Source: Agapetus fuscipes (Eukaryota > Arthropoda > Insecta > Trichoptera > Glossosomatidae). Taken from it: 64,000 nucleotides of DNA. The notes under the pieces were generated by a model that worked only from the letters and a program-made list of their open reading frames with translations, had not been told where the DNA came from and did not search any database. Both the position numbers and the translations under genes were made by a program. Below, piece after piece: positions 42,107 to 53,490 of the stretch. Position 1 is the first letter of the stretch. Each line of letters begins with the position of its first letter. The DNA is taken from contig OX637344.1 in NCBI GenBank assembly GCA_951799405.1, positions 14,942,001-15,006,000 on the forward strand, in the 5' to 3' direction.

Positions 42107-42345
42107 GACTTATAGGTTGGAATGAGGCTGACCACACATGCTGTAGAAAATCATTCACTTTGAAAATGTCACCGATGTTTCAGGGACGGTCAGCAAAATA
42201 TACAGGGTTTATGTTCATTTGAGGTTTGGATTTTAATTTGTAAGTACACATGCAGCATTTGCAAAGGCAGACTTACACATGTATGTTTGTGGGCATACAT
42301 TTATATTAATTTTTTAATGTTAATATATCTTAGAAACGTAGATGG
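42107..42345 (+). repeat. Family C repeat, inverted partner
   Basis: TTGACTTATAGGTTGGAATG, then diverged; ends near ATATCTTAGAAACGTAGATG. Confidence 0.7.
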
Positions 42346-42349
42346 ATGA

Positions 42350-43345
42350 CGACTGTAGTCTGATAGCAGTGTGACGTTTGCCCGCTGAGAAAAAAGATCT
42401 AAATTCAAATTTGCTCCGAGTCCATAGAATTTCGTTTTGTTTTACTTAAAAGTCGCAACTAGTTTTTAGGATTTCTAGTAACAAAAAAAAAATGCCTATC
42501 CCAAATAAGTTTACCCCTAGCATTACTCATGTATTAAAAAAATCTTTTTAACCTTTTTTTATAATAAGAACAAAATGTAGGCTCTTAGGTAATTTACAAA
42601 CAAAAAAAAATGTAACCCCCCCCCTACCAATTTTAGAATTTCTACACTTTTTAGAAAATAAAATTTCTTTTAAGTTGTATTTTAAATTTTAAGATTAATT
42701 TTTTGAACTATCGTAAGTGCAGGTCTCCTTTAAAAATTGATTTCTAATTTTAAATTGATTGGATTTTGCTGTAAGTCCAAAGACAGAACAGTTTTTGACA
42801 CCGCTGCTGGGTTGCTAGGTAAAAGGCAAACTAAAACTTTCTTTTTAATTGCTAAGGACCCTAGTCAGTCAAATAGACGTGCAAAGTTTGCCCGCCAAGA
42901 AAAAGTCCACTTAGAAATTATTCTAGAAGTATAATGTTGAAAAGGTAAAAAAAATACAACTGCAATTTATTTGCATTTATCGAGCGTTTTTATAATAAAC
43001 TTATTGAATTGTTTTAAAAAATATATTATAAATATTTTTTTAGCTGTTGGCTATGAAATTAAATGAAAAAATAAATAAAAATGACTTTAATAAAATGCAA
43101 TGTTTTTTTTTTGGATAAATTTAATGTTTAGGATCTCTAAACAGAGAAAAAAACGCTTTAATAGAAGTAACAAAAAAAAAAACAAATAGATTGACAATGT
43201 TATAAATGAATGTTTAATTGATGTTGGGTTAGTCATTTGTTGAAAATAAAATAAATTGATTTAATGCAACGATTGAGAATCACTGTTTTTTTGATGGTGA
43301 AGCATTAATTTTATTGTAAATTTACAAAAATTATTATATCTTTAC
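42350..43345. other. No gene recognised; AT-rich
   Basis: GTTTGCCCGC(C/T)(G/A)AGAAAAA recurs at about 42380 and 42886, possibly ends of an unknown repeat. The 65-codon ORF at 42737 has no known motif. Confidence 0.3.
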
Positions 43346-43349
43346 TTGA

Positions 43350-43668
43350 CCGGTCCGTAGCTCAGTGGTAACACAGCGGACTCTGAATGGGAAGGTTGTA
43401 GGTTCTATAATCCCGGCAGAGCACAAAAAATATACCATTTATATTTTCATATTTGCTCTTCGCTGGGCTGAAAAATTCATAAACCTTTACCAATGACCGG
43501 TCACCAAAGGTCCATCCAGCCTTACAGCAACTGGGTCTTGCTTGAGTATTGGCGCTTTGTAGCGACGACCTAGCTCGTACACCTCTACGGCACTACAACA
43601 AGTGTCATAGACCCCTAGAGTCTCTAGAATCTAGGGAGTCTCCCGCACAGGATTTCTTAAAAAAAAAA
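43350..43668 (+). repeat. SINE A, subfamily A2, full length with poly-A
   Basis: Head CCGGTCCGTAGCTCAGTGGT, the shared body, then TACGGCACTACAACAAGTGT, CATAGACCCCTAGAGTCTCT, CACAGGATTTCTT and an A-run. Same head and body as A1, different 3' end. Confidence 0.85.
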
Positions 43669-43671
43669 AAT

Positions 43672-43892
43672 CATATTTAAGTACTCAGCCTTCACAAGAA
43701 ATGAGTACCAGCACCCTCGGGAGCTAGGAAACCCCCACTTCAGTTGAAGTGGTTGGCGTGAGGCCGGCCCCCTTACCTGTAAAAGTTAATAGGTTCACTC
43801 GCCACATGCAATCTCTTCGGAGAAAATTTGGCAAGAACACTATATGTATTTACACTGTATGTGTAGCTTAGTTGCAGTTTAATTTGCGTGCT
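43672..43892 (+). repeat. SINE B 3' part
   Basis: TACTCAGCCTTCACAAGAAA through TGTGTAGCTTAGTTGCAG, directly after the SINE A poly-A, so SINE A probably inserted into it. Confidence 0.72.
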
Positions 43893-44642
43893 ATAGGAAT
43901 TAATTTGGCCCTGTTGAGTTTCAAACTTACTCTAATCAAATTACCATTTCTTGGTCCGGTTACACATAGCGCCAATATTTAAAGTAATACAAAAAAGCTT
44001 AAATTTTCCCCTAATATCCTCATTCGCTTGTGAAACCTTTTTATTTTTTCAGGGTAGGTGTTTAACTTCGCATCAGAATTTTTTACCTTGAATGTCATTG
44101 AAGCATAACTATTGGAATTCAGTGGTTGTCAATCTTTTTAAAATGTTGTTTTTTTGTTGCGGCATTGGCTAAAGGATGAGTAAATGAGTAAAAAATGAGT
44201 AATAATTTTGACCTGTATTTACAATAAATAAGTTAAGATTCCAGAGTAGAGAGTAATAATTAAATAAAATAATAAATAATAGTCTGCTAGAAAACTTTTA
44301 GAAAACATTTACTCAATATCTGATACAAACAGTGTTTGTTACAATTATATACATTTTAGTATTAAAAGTTACAGTATCACTTGGCACTCTCAACTGTCAA
44401 ATTATCTGTCAAATTTTTGTATATTTGTTTTTGCAAAAAAGTTGACAGTATTTATTTATTTCAATATTTGTTTTTAATGTTTTTAATCAGGAGGGGCTTG
44501 GTAATCAATCCTTCATCCATTTTTTTCTGATAATACTGGACTATTGGTAGTGCTGGATTTTTGTTTTTTTTTTTTAATAGAGTTTTTAAGATAAATGCAA
44601 TTCAGGAAACAATTTTGCCTGGCGAGAAACAGTTATCTACTA

Positions 44643-44880
44643 TCTAAGTTACAAAGATATGTAACATTAAAGATTCATATTAAATTTATTCTTAAAAGCA
44701 GATATGAATTAGTTCGCGCATACACATACCGCATGTGAAATTACAACATAATAACCCTAAATCAAAGGAACATACGCCCTGCAACTCTTGCCAACCTTCC
44801 CTGAAACAGGGGTGACATTGGCAAAGTGAACCATTTTGTACAGTTAGGGTTGTCAGGCTTACAGTATAAGTCAAGGAACT
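44643..44880 (-). repeat. Family C repeat
   Basis: Inverted tail CTATCTAAGTTACAAAGATA to CTTACAGTATAAGTCAAGGA. Confidence 0.72.
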
Positions 44881-45674
44881 GTATGAACATCATAAATTAA
44901 TAAATTCATTTTGTTTTTGTAGTGAATTATTAATCAATGACTACTCTATGACATCTGTTGAACCAGGGTGAAAGTTATGGCCAAAGGGCCTGACTGAAAT
45001 CGAACCAGTGGTATTTTATTTCAAATACGCTAGTCGAGATTAGCGACTCTTTATGGCCATAGCGTAGACTATGAGGACTGTGTGACTATAGAAAATATCA
45101 GCTAGTTAGTAAGAAACAATTACAACGTGAGCAACTGCAAAGACCACCACATCGCTTTGATGACTCGCCTTGAGAATGCTTTCTGCTGGTGAAAGTGAAA
45201 CATAGACCATGGTCTAACCTGAAAAACAAAAACAAAAACAATTTTTTTCATTTTGTATTCCGGCTCATTTTTTATTAAACTTGCAAAATTACAAAGCAAG
45301 GAGATAAATATATGTTTTAAAACAGCAGCATTTTGGATATGTCAGATTATGGAGCCCCCACTGTTTGTATTTTAAATCACTACCGTCTGATTTTGATAAA
45401 TTTTTTGTCAATGTTTTTCTCAATTTATAATTCATTCAATAAGTTAATCACTCTTTAATATAATAACATTTATTATCGACATAACATTTTTCAGTTTGGT
45501 CTACATAAAATATGTACAGTGCTACACGGATCTCAATGTACCTATGTAGGTGACAATTGAGCGACAGAGCTGCTCCAATATTTACGGCTAATATCTGATA
45601 AAATGAATGGACATAATTTTGTTATTCTGCAACAAAAAATACTTAATTTATTACACAATCCTAACAACACGTTT

Positions 45675-45960
45675 GACCGGTCCGTAGTCCAGTGGTAAAA
45701 CTTCGGACTCGTAAATGTAAGGTTGTGGGTTCGAATCCCGGCGGAGCACAAAAAAATATACCATTTATATTTTCAAATTTGCTTTTCGCTGGGTTGAAAA
45801 ATTCATAAACCTATACCAAAGAGCGGTCATCAAAAGGTCCCATCCAGCCTTACAGCAATTGGGTCTTGCTTGAAAATTGGCGCTTTCTACAGCGACGACC
45901 AAGCTCGTAGAGGGCTCTTGAGGTGTGATACACACAAAAACAAATAAATCAACCTAATTT
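45675..45960 (+). repeat. SINE A, subfamily A1
   Basis: A box TAGTCCAGTGGTAAAAC, perfect B box GGTTCGAATCC, tail GAGGTGTGATACACACAAAA then AAATAAATCAACCTAA. Internal 13 bp of the tail is missing. Confidence 0.83.
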
Positions 45961-45964
45961 TTTT

Positions 45965-46895
45965 TTAATCCTCTCTAAACTTCTGACAGGTCAATCATGG
46001 TTTTTAACAATTTATGGAATAAAAACTACAAGCAAAATAATACAGATAATTTCATGGTAAGCTGTATAAAATGTTTTTTTACAAGATGGCGCCGGTAGTA
46101 TTGTTTCTAACTACGTTCATTGCGATCTGTCTGCCATTGTACCCATTGTTTTACATTTGTGTGATAATTTTACAGATAAAGTAAAGAACTTGCTAGGATT
46201 CAGTTAAATTATAATGAAAGATTGTAATGTAAGCTTGTTCTAGTTGTGTTGCTTGCTCAAAAAAATAAATGTGTAAAAGTGCTCTTAAAGATGTTAGTTT
46301 TATGCCTAACGCACCAGCTTTTGTATGAAACCTTAAAAAAGCGACATCTGTGTCATTCCCTGTAAAGTTATTTGACATTTTTCAATGTTGATGTTGCAAG
46401 GTGTTAAAAAAGTATTATAATTTATAAGCAAATAAATGTTGAATTAGTTTAATTACACTAGCAACACAAAAAAATTAAAAAAACATTTGTATTTATTTGA
46501 ATTTTTTTTTGTTTATAAAAATACTCAAGGTAGTGCTTTATTTTTTCTTTCATAATCAATTTAGATGAAATAATAACATATCTAAGAAACAGAGTAAAAT
46601 AAAAAAATAAAACTTGTCCAACGCCATTTTGAAAATTTAAATACTACTTTAAAATTGTTATAATACTGTCATTGAAACTAAAAAGTATTACGAAATTTAA
46701 CCTTGCCATTTTTGATATACTGATCTTTTTCAAATGTTTAAAATGTCTAAAGTTTCTTTATCATTTAATTGTCCAAATTTTCTTAAAATATTCTAGAAAA
46801 ATATATCAAAGATTCGATTGGTTTACCGAAAATATTATCTTGAGGTTTGGAATTTGTTTACAGCCAGAATAATTACCCAAGATTCCTTTTATGAA
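45965..46895. other. No gene recognised; AT-rich
   Basis: Only short ORFs without motifs. AAGATGGCGCC at 46083 resembles a YY1-type site, which is common in animal promoters, but no gene follows. Confidence 0.3.
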
Positions 46896-46899
46896 CTAA

Positions 46900-47180
46900 T
46901 CATATTGTAATCAAGATAAAATGAAATAAATCCAACCCTTGGGCATACTTAACTTTTCGAAGATCCAAGCCCTCCATCCACTTCACTGCTCCTGGCGTGG
47001 CTTCATGGAGGTCTTTCAGGCCAGGAGGGTGTCTTCTGATGGGGCACTCCTCCACTATGTGCCGGACAGTCTGGTTCTCCGCCCCACAGCCACATCCTGG
47101 AGATGGAGCTAATCCCCATCTGAGGAGTAAGAAATTGCAAGGCACTTGGCAGCCCTTAAGCATTAAAACATGCTATCCGA
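46900..47180 (-). mobile_element. Non-LTR retrotransposon C-terminal zinc-finger fragment
   Basis: Minus strand: CQVPCNFLLLRWGLAPSPGC then GCGAENQTVRHIVEECPIRR. W....SP.C.CG...T..H...ECP is the zinc-finger tail of Jockey/I-type reverse transcriptase proteins. Confidence 0.7.
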
Positions 47181-47944
47181 GATCTCATTTATTATGGTAT
47201 CTAAGATGTTTTGATAGGATAAAATCATATAAAAAATCATCGCTATTTCATTTCAGATGGTATCCCATTTGACAATGAATCATATTGTGTCCACGATGCA
47301 AGGATTTGATTTTCGATATAAAAGTTTTGTTGACGGATATGGTTTCCAAGATAATGAATTGTTTTGTTCAAGATACTTAAGTTTATATTTCATGAGTCTC
47401 GTTGCTTTTTACTGTTGATTAATTAAGGGCATTCATTGATTAGGAAGTAAAATTTGCACAAGTTGATTATTGAAGCAAATACCCCTAGAAGAATAATGTA
47501 TTTATTTATATATGAGTCGTCTAGAGTTAAAGAAATCTAGGATTTTTTTGAAAAAACTGAAAAAAGATTTTGGAAACACAAATGTCATTCTCTATGTTTC
47601 CAAATGTTTATCTGGCTTTCTTTGATTCTACAGGACTCATATTGTCGTCGACACGCCATATAATATACGGATTACTGTAATGTTACAACTGTATTGTTTG
47701 ATATTATAATCTATGATTTGATATGAGAAACGTATTTGGAATGTTAAATGCTTTTTTCAAAATAAATGTGTTTCATAAAAAACCAACCGGCGCCATTTTG
47801 ATTTTAAGGCGTCGTCAAACAGAAAGCGTTGTTTAACGTGCATCAACGCTTTAAAACGTCGCTGTCTTGACGTCACCTTGCATTACTACAAACGGGAAAA
47901 ACTGACGTACGCCATCTGTACTAGATAGTGGTCAGTCAAAGAAG

Positions 47945-48480
47945 CAGTTCAATCGCTTTCAATCTGTGTTGAATTCGGCAGCAAGACTCATATTCGGCAT
48001 ACCCAAATTCCTCACATCACTCCGCTGTTAAAAAAGCTACATTGGCTTCGTTTTCCGGAGAGGGTGGTCTACCGTGTTTGTGTGAGGGTATATAAAGCCA
48101 TCAATGGCTTGGCACCACCTTATCTGACTGACGTCATGATGTTGCCTGTTGAAATGGGTGTAAGGAGGCAGACACTCAGATCCGCGGGCGATGGAGCAGT
48201 CAATTTAGTTCAGCCACGCCGTCAGATTCACACAAATTCGGAGACCGTGCTTTCCATGTTGCGGGCCCGGTGGAATGGGACAGACTGCCACCCGGAGTGA
48301 AGAACTCCAAATCTGTGGGTGTATTTTGCGAAGCACTCAAGATACACCTTTTTAGAAAGTCTTATCCATGATCGGAGAGGGCCCTTGAGGTGTGACACAC
48401 ACAAAAATGGCGCCCTCTTATCATTTGTAATTTAAATAAATTAGCCTGATATAATAATAATAATAATATACCTGTTATAT
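47945..48480 (+). mobile_element. L2/CR1-like LINE 3' end, degenerate
   Basis: Encodes FQSVLNSAARLIFG, then in another frame LKKLHWLRFPERVVYR and VYKAINGLAPPYLTD. The 3' UTR GAGGTGTGACACACACAAAA ends in (TAA)n. This UTR matches the A1 SINE tail. Confidence 0.75.
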
Positions 48481-48621
48481 TGATCAATGCTCAGCACAAA
48501 GCGTCACCATCATCACTGGCACAACAACCTAGGTGGATCTTGGCTTCTTTGATGAACTATAACCAGCGCTGCCCACCCGACGCGTTTTCCTCTGGTAACA
48601 TAAGCCCAGCTCTTACCAGCT

Positions 48622-49341
48622 TGTTATGTTTAAAATGGAAAGGTACCTTCTGATGTACCTACAGGATACTCACTCTGGCTAGCTATCATAGGAATCACTC
48701 TCAGGGCGTGGGGTTCTTTCTTTGTGTTGCTCACCTTGTATTTTGGGAAGGGCTGTATATTGATAAGACAAGAGCTAATGTTAACAAAAGAGATTTAATC
48801 AGTTAAAGTCAAATATAAAAGTTAAATCCATAAAAAGGGAAGGAGTGGAGAAGGAAATAGCCAGACCTGTATTAACACTCAAGCACAATCACAGTTCTGG
48901 CGGCTCACTTTCACGAAGCACTGACCTGTAGGCTAGAGTACTAGGCGAGCTTACATTAAGCTCGGGAGGTGATGTTCACGGCTCGGGGCTTCGCACCCCC
49001 GAGAGCCACAGTCCATGAGGCGGATGCCTCAACACGTGGAGCCCCAGGGTGGAGGCTCCTTTGCACCAGGCTCCGGTCCATAAGGCGGGTGCCTTGGATG
49101 GCGGATGCTCCAAGTAGAAGAGGAGGGAGCTCCATTGAAATGCCCTTGCACCGCTTGATGCGTGGTCGCCGACCTCTTGCCCAGAACCGGCGAATGCCGG
49201 CGAGCCACAGAGTAGCGGCGAGCGATAATCGATGGCTGAATGAGATCGCACGGCGCAGTTCGGTTGCTTCCGTGACCGTTCGGCCTACAATACATGCACT
49301 GTACACACTGACTTTATTGTTATTATAAAAATAACATGACA
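48622..49341 (-). repeat. Solo LTR related to the 4428-7902 element
   Basis: Begins TGTTATGTTT and ends AACATGACA, about 720 bp, with the CTCTCAGGGCGTGGGG and TCCACAAGGCGG-like blocks of the family. Flanks AGCT and ACCT agree at 3 of 4 bases. Confidence 0.75.
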
Positions 49342-49510
49342 ACCTTTCCCTGAAACGGTAGTGGGATAAGAAAAAGTCAGTCAATCTTCTACAGCATGGG
49401 AGATCAGCCTTACACCAGCCTATTAGTTAAGGAACTACCTATTCGACATGCAATAAAATACATGAATCTTAAACGTTAATGTATATTTGCAACTTAGATA
49501 GCAGATAGAC
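49341..49510. repeat. Family C fragments
   Basis: CAACCTTTCCCTGAAAC and CTACAGCATGGGAGATCAGC (minus), then a plus-strand tail TTTGCAACTTAGATAGCAG. Confidence 0.5.
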
Positions 49511-49959
49511 TTTTGCCGCCGTAATAAATGCTGTAAGATTTATACGATTATTTTATCTCCGATAGATTTTCATTTGATGAAAGCTGAAAACAATACGAAA
49601 TCAAAAGCAAAATAACCTCTCAGGATACGTGAATAAAGGCTGTTCTGGCATGGCTAAGGGACGGCGCTTATTCTGTTGGGTTGAATGGGGAATTTATTTT
49701 TTGGAGATTCCCTTGTATAAATAAATAAATAACTTTGTTCTAGTTTCCGATAGGTACTCTCATTATTGCGAGAGTGGGGCGATGAAATAGTTAAGATGTT
49801 GATCGTGGCAGGTTGCCGACAACCTTTTTTTAAAAAATATTTCCAATAATAAAAAAAACACCCATTCTCACTCTGCAGGTTACAGACATTTCCAATCATA
49901 CTTTGGAACTATATTATAATCTAATAATAATAAATAACTAGACTTTTTAAAGTTTGTGT

Positions 49960-50098
49960 ATTCACACAGTGAAAATTCATTTTTACAAATAATTATATTT
50001 TTTTTTATAATAAACACAGAGTTTTATTTTCACAAATTGAGTATTTATATCCTCCTCAAGTACTTTCGACTTATTCACGTCATTATCAAGAGGATACA
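49960..50098 (-). mobile_element. Repeat with degenerate hammerhead-like core
   Basis: Motif at 50049-50095 (minus) with core TTGATAA-T-GAC...GTC-GAA-AGTACT-T. Followed on that strand by TGAATTTTCACTGTGTGAAT, as at 41138. Confidence 0.5.
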
Positions 50099-50099
50099 T

Positions 50100-50745
50100 A
50101 AATAATAAATAACATTTGTATAGCGCCTTTACGTCACTGAGTCACTGCAAAAGCGCTTTGTAATTGTCTTTGAAAAATAGGTTTTGAGCCCTTTTCGAAA
50201 AGCTGCCTCAGTCTTCAGCTGCCTGAGGGTCGCAGGAAGAGAATTCCAGGCCGTCGGAGCAGCAACGCTGAAGGCTCGGTCACTAAACACCGCCCTCGTG
50301 GCTCTGCGCGGCAGCTGGAGCAGACTTTTATTTGAGTCCCTGGATCTGAGTGTCTGTCCGCGGGTAGTGACTTCCATTTTGGTGACGTTCAGACAGGTAG
50401 TGAGGTGCTGCTCCATTTAGTATTATCAAGGTGACTACACACAGCTTGTACTGTATCCTCTGGAAAATTGGAATCCAGTGAAGTTCAATCAGAAGGGGCG
50501 TTTATGTGGCAAAATTTAGACTGACCAAATATAAGCCTCGCTGCTGCATTCTGGACCGACTGCAGTCTCTTCAGTTGCTTCTTTGGCTGAGAAGCGAATA
50601 TTGAATTACAGTAGTCGAGTTTACTGATGATAAAAGAGTTCACCACGGACTTGTGGCATCTGTGGGGAGACATCTTCTAATTGAGTACAGCTGCCGTAGC
50701 CCAAAAAACCTGCTCTAACAGTCTTGCTGACGTGTTCTTCTCTAA
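50100..50745 (-). mobile_element. L2-like LINE fragment
   Basis: Minus strand encodes VVNSFIISKLDYCNSIFASQ, PKKQLKRLQSVQNAAARLIF, then ELHWIPIFQRIQYKLCVVTL, then FSDRAFSVAAPTAWNSLPAT in shifted frames. The 3' end GGCGCTATACAAATGTTATT is typical of L2. Confidence 0.8.
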
Positions 50746-50944
50746 GTTCTCTAAGTTGCAAAGATAAATTGTTTTTTAAATCAATTTGTGAAGACGAATG
50801 CAATTCACCAACTTATTTTGCCTGGCCAGTTGTCTTCACACGAAAGCAGAAGCTTGTGTGTATGCAATAGCATCTGTCGAACCAGGTTGGATGGATCCTT
50901 GGTGACCGGTATTTGAATAATTTAACACATAAACGCAACGCAAA

Positions 50945-51268
50945 ATCGCAACTAAGCTACACTTATAGTGCAACTTCTTGCCACGTTATCCCCGAAGGGT
51001 TTCACATGTGGCGAGTGAAACCTATTTTTTTTACAGGTAAGGGGGCCGGCCTTACGCCAACCACTTAAGTTGAAGTGGGCTTCCTAGCTCCCGAGGGGGC
51101 TGGCACTCATTTATTGTGAAGGCTGAGTAAACCTTGCCGGTATTTTTATTTGAGGTTTGAAATAAACACCGAACCGGGAAATCATTTCTGACACCCTCGG
51201 TGGGATTCGAACCCGAGCTCACGGCATGGAATGCAAGCACTCTACCACTGAGCTATCGACCTGACTTG
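50945..51268 (-). repeat. SINE B, full length
   Basis: Minus strand starts GTCGATAGCTCAGTGGTAGA, with GCTTGCATTCCATGCC and B box GGTTCGAATCCCACC, then the body (AATCATTTCCCGGTTCGGTG, AGGTTTACTCAGCCTTCACA) and the end TATAAGTGTAGCTTAGTTGC. The head is tRNA-derived, with a TGC anticodon-like loop. Confidence 0.85.
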
Positions 51269-51287
51269 ATAATTTTTAATCAAAATC

Positions 51288-51340
51288 ACGACCTTCTCAT
51301 GACAAATCTGTAGCGGTAACCATTAGACTACAGACCAGCA
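51288..51340 (-). repeat. SINE A head fragment
   Basis: Minus strand CTGGTCTGTAGTCTAATGGT, then lost. Confidence 0.5.
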
Positions 51341-51574
51341 TGTTAGTTTCAGAAAAAGGTTTAGCACCGCCCGTAGTTGTTCTTTAATTCCTCCTAATAT
51401 ATTGCCCATCTCCTGATTCTCTTGGTACACTCGCCCTACACAATAAAGAGCTTCGACAACAAACAGTTGGCGATCCCTGGAGCACATCTGTCTCACTTTT
51501 AGCGATAGATGCCAACTCAAATTAGCAAGAGACGAATTTCGACAAATCTCACAGAAGTCAACACAATACAATAC

Positions 51575-51660
51575 ATCGTCCTGAAGATGCCTTATAGGCG
51601 AAAGTACTAGACAACAATAAAATTTTAAAAAGTGAATTAAAACTGTGTTAATTTATTTAA
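51575..51660 (+). mobile_element. Hammerhead-like core in a short AT-rich repeat
   Basis: GTC-CTGAAGA-T-GCCT-TAT-AGGC-GAA-AGTACT-A-GAC at 51578-51612, followed by AATAAAATTTT. See Findings. Confidence 0.5.
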
Positions 51661-51721
51661 TTTACAATACATATACCTCTGTAATCCGGCACTTTGCTCT
51701 TCCTGACGCGCTTTACAAACT

Positions 51722-51856
51722 GTAATCTAAGTTGCAAAGTTGTGTTTAAATTTGAAACTCATATTTAATGCATGCCCACAAACAGGGACGTGTAAATTCA
51801 CTCTTATTAATGCTGCATGTGTACCTACTGACAAATTAAAATCCAAGCCTCAACAA
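51722..51856 (-). repeat. Family C 3' part
   Basis: Inverted tail GTAATCTAAGTTGCAAAG to AAAATCCAAGCCTCAA. Confidence 0.65.
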
Positions 51857-51963
51857 GGCTAAGGTTTTTAAAAATTTTAATTCTCATTTTTTATAGAGGT
51901 TTTATAGATTTAAATTTTATTGTTTAGCTAACCGTTGGTTTTATATACTTACTAAACGGTAAT

Positions 51964-52199
51964 TAATAGGTTGGTATGAGGCTGACCACCCATGCTGTAT
52001 TTTTTTTTTTCACTTTGCCAATGTCACTCCTCTTTTAGGGAAGGTCGGCAAGAGTTGCAGGGCTTATGTTCATTTGAGATTGGGTTTTTATATTGTAAGT
52101 TCACATGCGGCATGTTTAAGCGCGAACGTATACGTGTCTGCTTGTGGGAATGCATTTAACATGTATCTTAAATGCCAATATATCTTAGCAACTTAGATT
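51964..52199 (+). repeat. Family C repeat
   Basis: TAATAGGTTGGTATGAGGCT to ATCTTAGCAACTTAGATTG. Confidence 0.75.
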
Positions 52200-52231
52200 G
52201 TTAAAGGTATACTAAATTGTTATTTTGGTGG

Positions 52232-52474
52232 TGAAATAACAATCTGTCCCTTTGGGAACATGTAAAATACCACTTTCAAAAGTGCGGTTGACCTAAAGCA
52301 CGTACAAAATAGACCAAACCTCACATGAAAAGAAGCTGTAAAAATCCTGAAAAAATAAACATAAGCCCTGCAACTCTTGCCGACCTTCCCTGAAACTGGG
52401 GTGACATTGGAAAAGTGAACCATCTTTTTACAGGATGGGAGGTCAGTCTCATACAACCCATAAGTCAAGGAACT
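52232..52474 (-). repeat. Family C repeat with altered 3' half
   Basis: CATAAGCCCTGCAACTCTTG through CATACAACCCATAAGTCAAG is standard; the tail side is replaced by unrelated sequence. Confidence 0.65.
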
Positions 52475-52712
52475 CGTAGCTCGCATATCTTCACTCGGAG
52501 TTGGGATAAATTTTTGCCGTTGTTGTAAAGAAGTGAAAAAAACGAGATTGTAAAAAAGTTGCTTATTCTTTCAGGAAGTTTCTAAATTGATTACTTTGTA
52601 AGCAGTAATGTTTTTTTTTCAGTTTTTTCAGCAATCAGTTTTATCCCGACTTGAAGGTGAAACGAAACAGATGCAATTTTGCATTGGGATAATTGTACAA
52701 GAAGATAATATC

Positions 52713-53018
52713 TATAATCTAAGTTGCAAAGATATGTACTACACATTTAAAATCATTTTAAAAGTAATTTTAAAATCCAAACCTCCAACGAGCATAAGCC
52801 CTGTAGATTTTGCCATACGCAAACGCAACGCAACTAAACGCAACTAAGCTACACATATAGTGTAACTTCTTGCCGCGTTATCCCCGAAGGGGTCGCATGT
52901 GGCGAGTTGAACCTATTTTGTTGAGCCATACTTGCTTGAAAAGAGGTGAAATTGGCAGAGTGATAATTTTTTACAGTGTGGGTGGTCAGATTCATACCAA
53001 CCTATAAGCCAAGGAATA
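52713..53018 (-). repeat. Family C repeat interrupted by SINE B
   Basis: Starts ATCTATAATCTAAGTTGCAA, stops at TTTTGCCATAC, resumes GCCATACTTGCTTG and ends CCAACCTATAAGCCAAGG. The GCCATAC duplication marks the insertion. Confidence 0.75.
52813..52925 (-). repeat. SINE B 3' part inserted in family C
   Basis: CGCAACTAAGCTACACATAT to GTGGCGAGTTGAACCTATTT, flanked by GCCATAC direct repeats. 5'-truncated insertion, as expected from target-primed copying. Confidence 0.75.
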
Positions 53019-53089
53019 AATATGATCTGTGAATAGGATATTAATGAAATACAATTTTTTCTGCAACTGTACCTGTATCCAACCAACAT

Positions 53090-53192
53090 TTCGCTAGGGG
53101 TGGCCAGCATACCCGCAGATTTCACACTTATTTCTCACTCTTTAGATTCCAGTCATTCACAATCTCGCTTATTTCATTAATCCAGTCTCTCC
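53090..53192 (-). mobile_element. RTE-like LINE 3' fragment
   Basis: CGCTAGGGGTGGCCAGCATA and AGATTCCAGTCATTCACAAT match the inverted end of the LINE at 32108-33415. Confidence 0.6.
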
Positions 53193-53194
53193 GC

Positions 53195-53490
53195 AAACGC
53201 AGCTCAATTAAGCTACACATACAGTGTAACTTATTTGCCACGGCTTCCCAAAGGGATCGCATTTGGCGAGTGAACCTATTTATTTTTACAGATAAGAAGG
53301 CCGGCCTTACGCCAAACACTTCAGTTGACGTGGGGATTTCTCATTTCTTGTTAACCTTGCCGGTATTTTATTTAGCTCTTGAAATACACACTGCAACAGG
53401 AAATCATTTCTGACGCCCTCGGTGGGATTGGAACCCGAGCTCTCGGCATGGAATGCAAGCACTCTACCAACTAAGCTATCAAACGGACTT
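53195..53490 (-). repeat. SINE B, near full length
   Basis: CTCAATTAAGCTACACATAC through GCACTCTACCAACTAAGCTA. About 35 bp of the body are missing near 53340. Confidence 0.8.

Noticed and set aside
48956..49384. Four overlapping ORFs of 88-142 codons in GC-rich DNA
   Set aside because: All lie within the solo LTR at 48622-49341. Open frames reflect GC content, not a gene.
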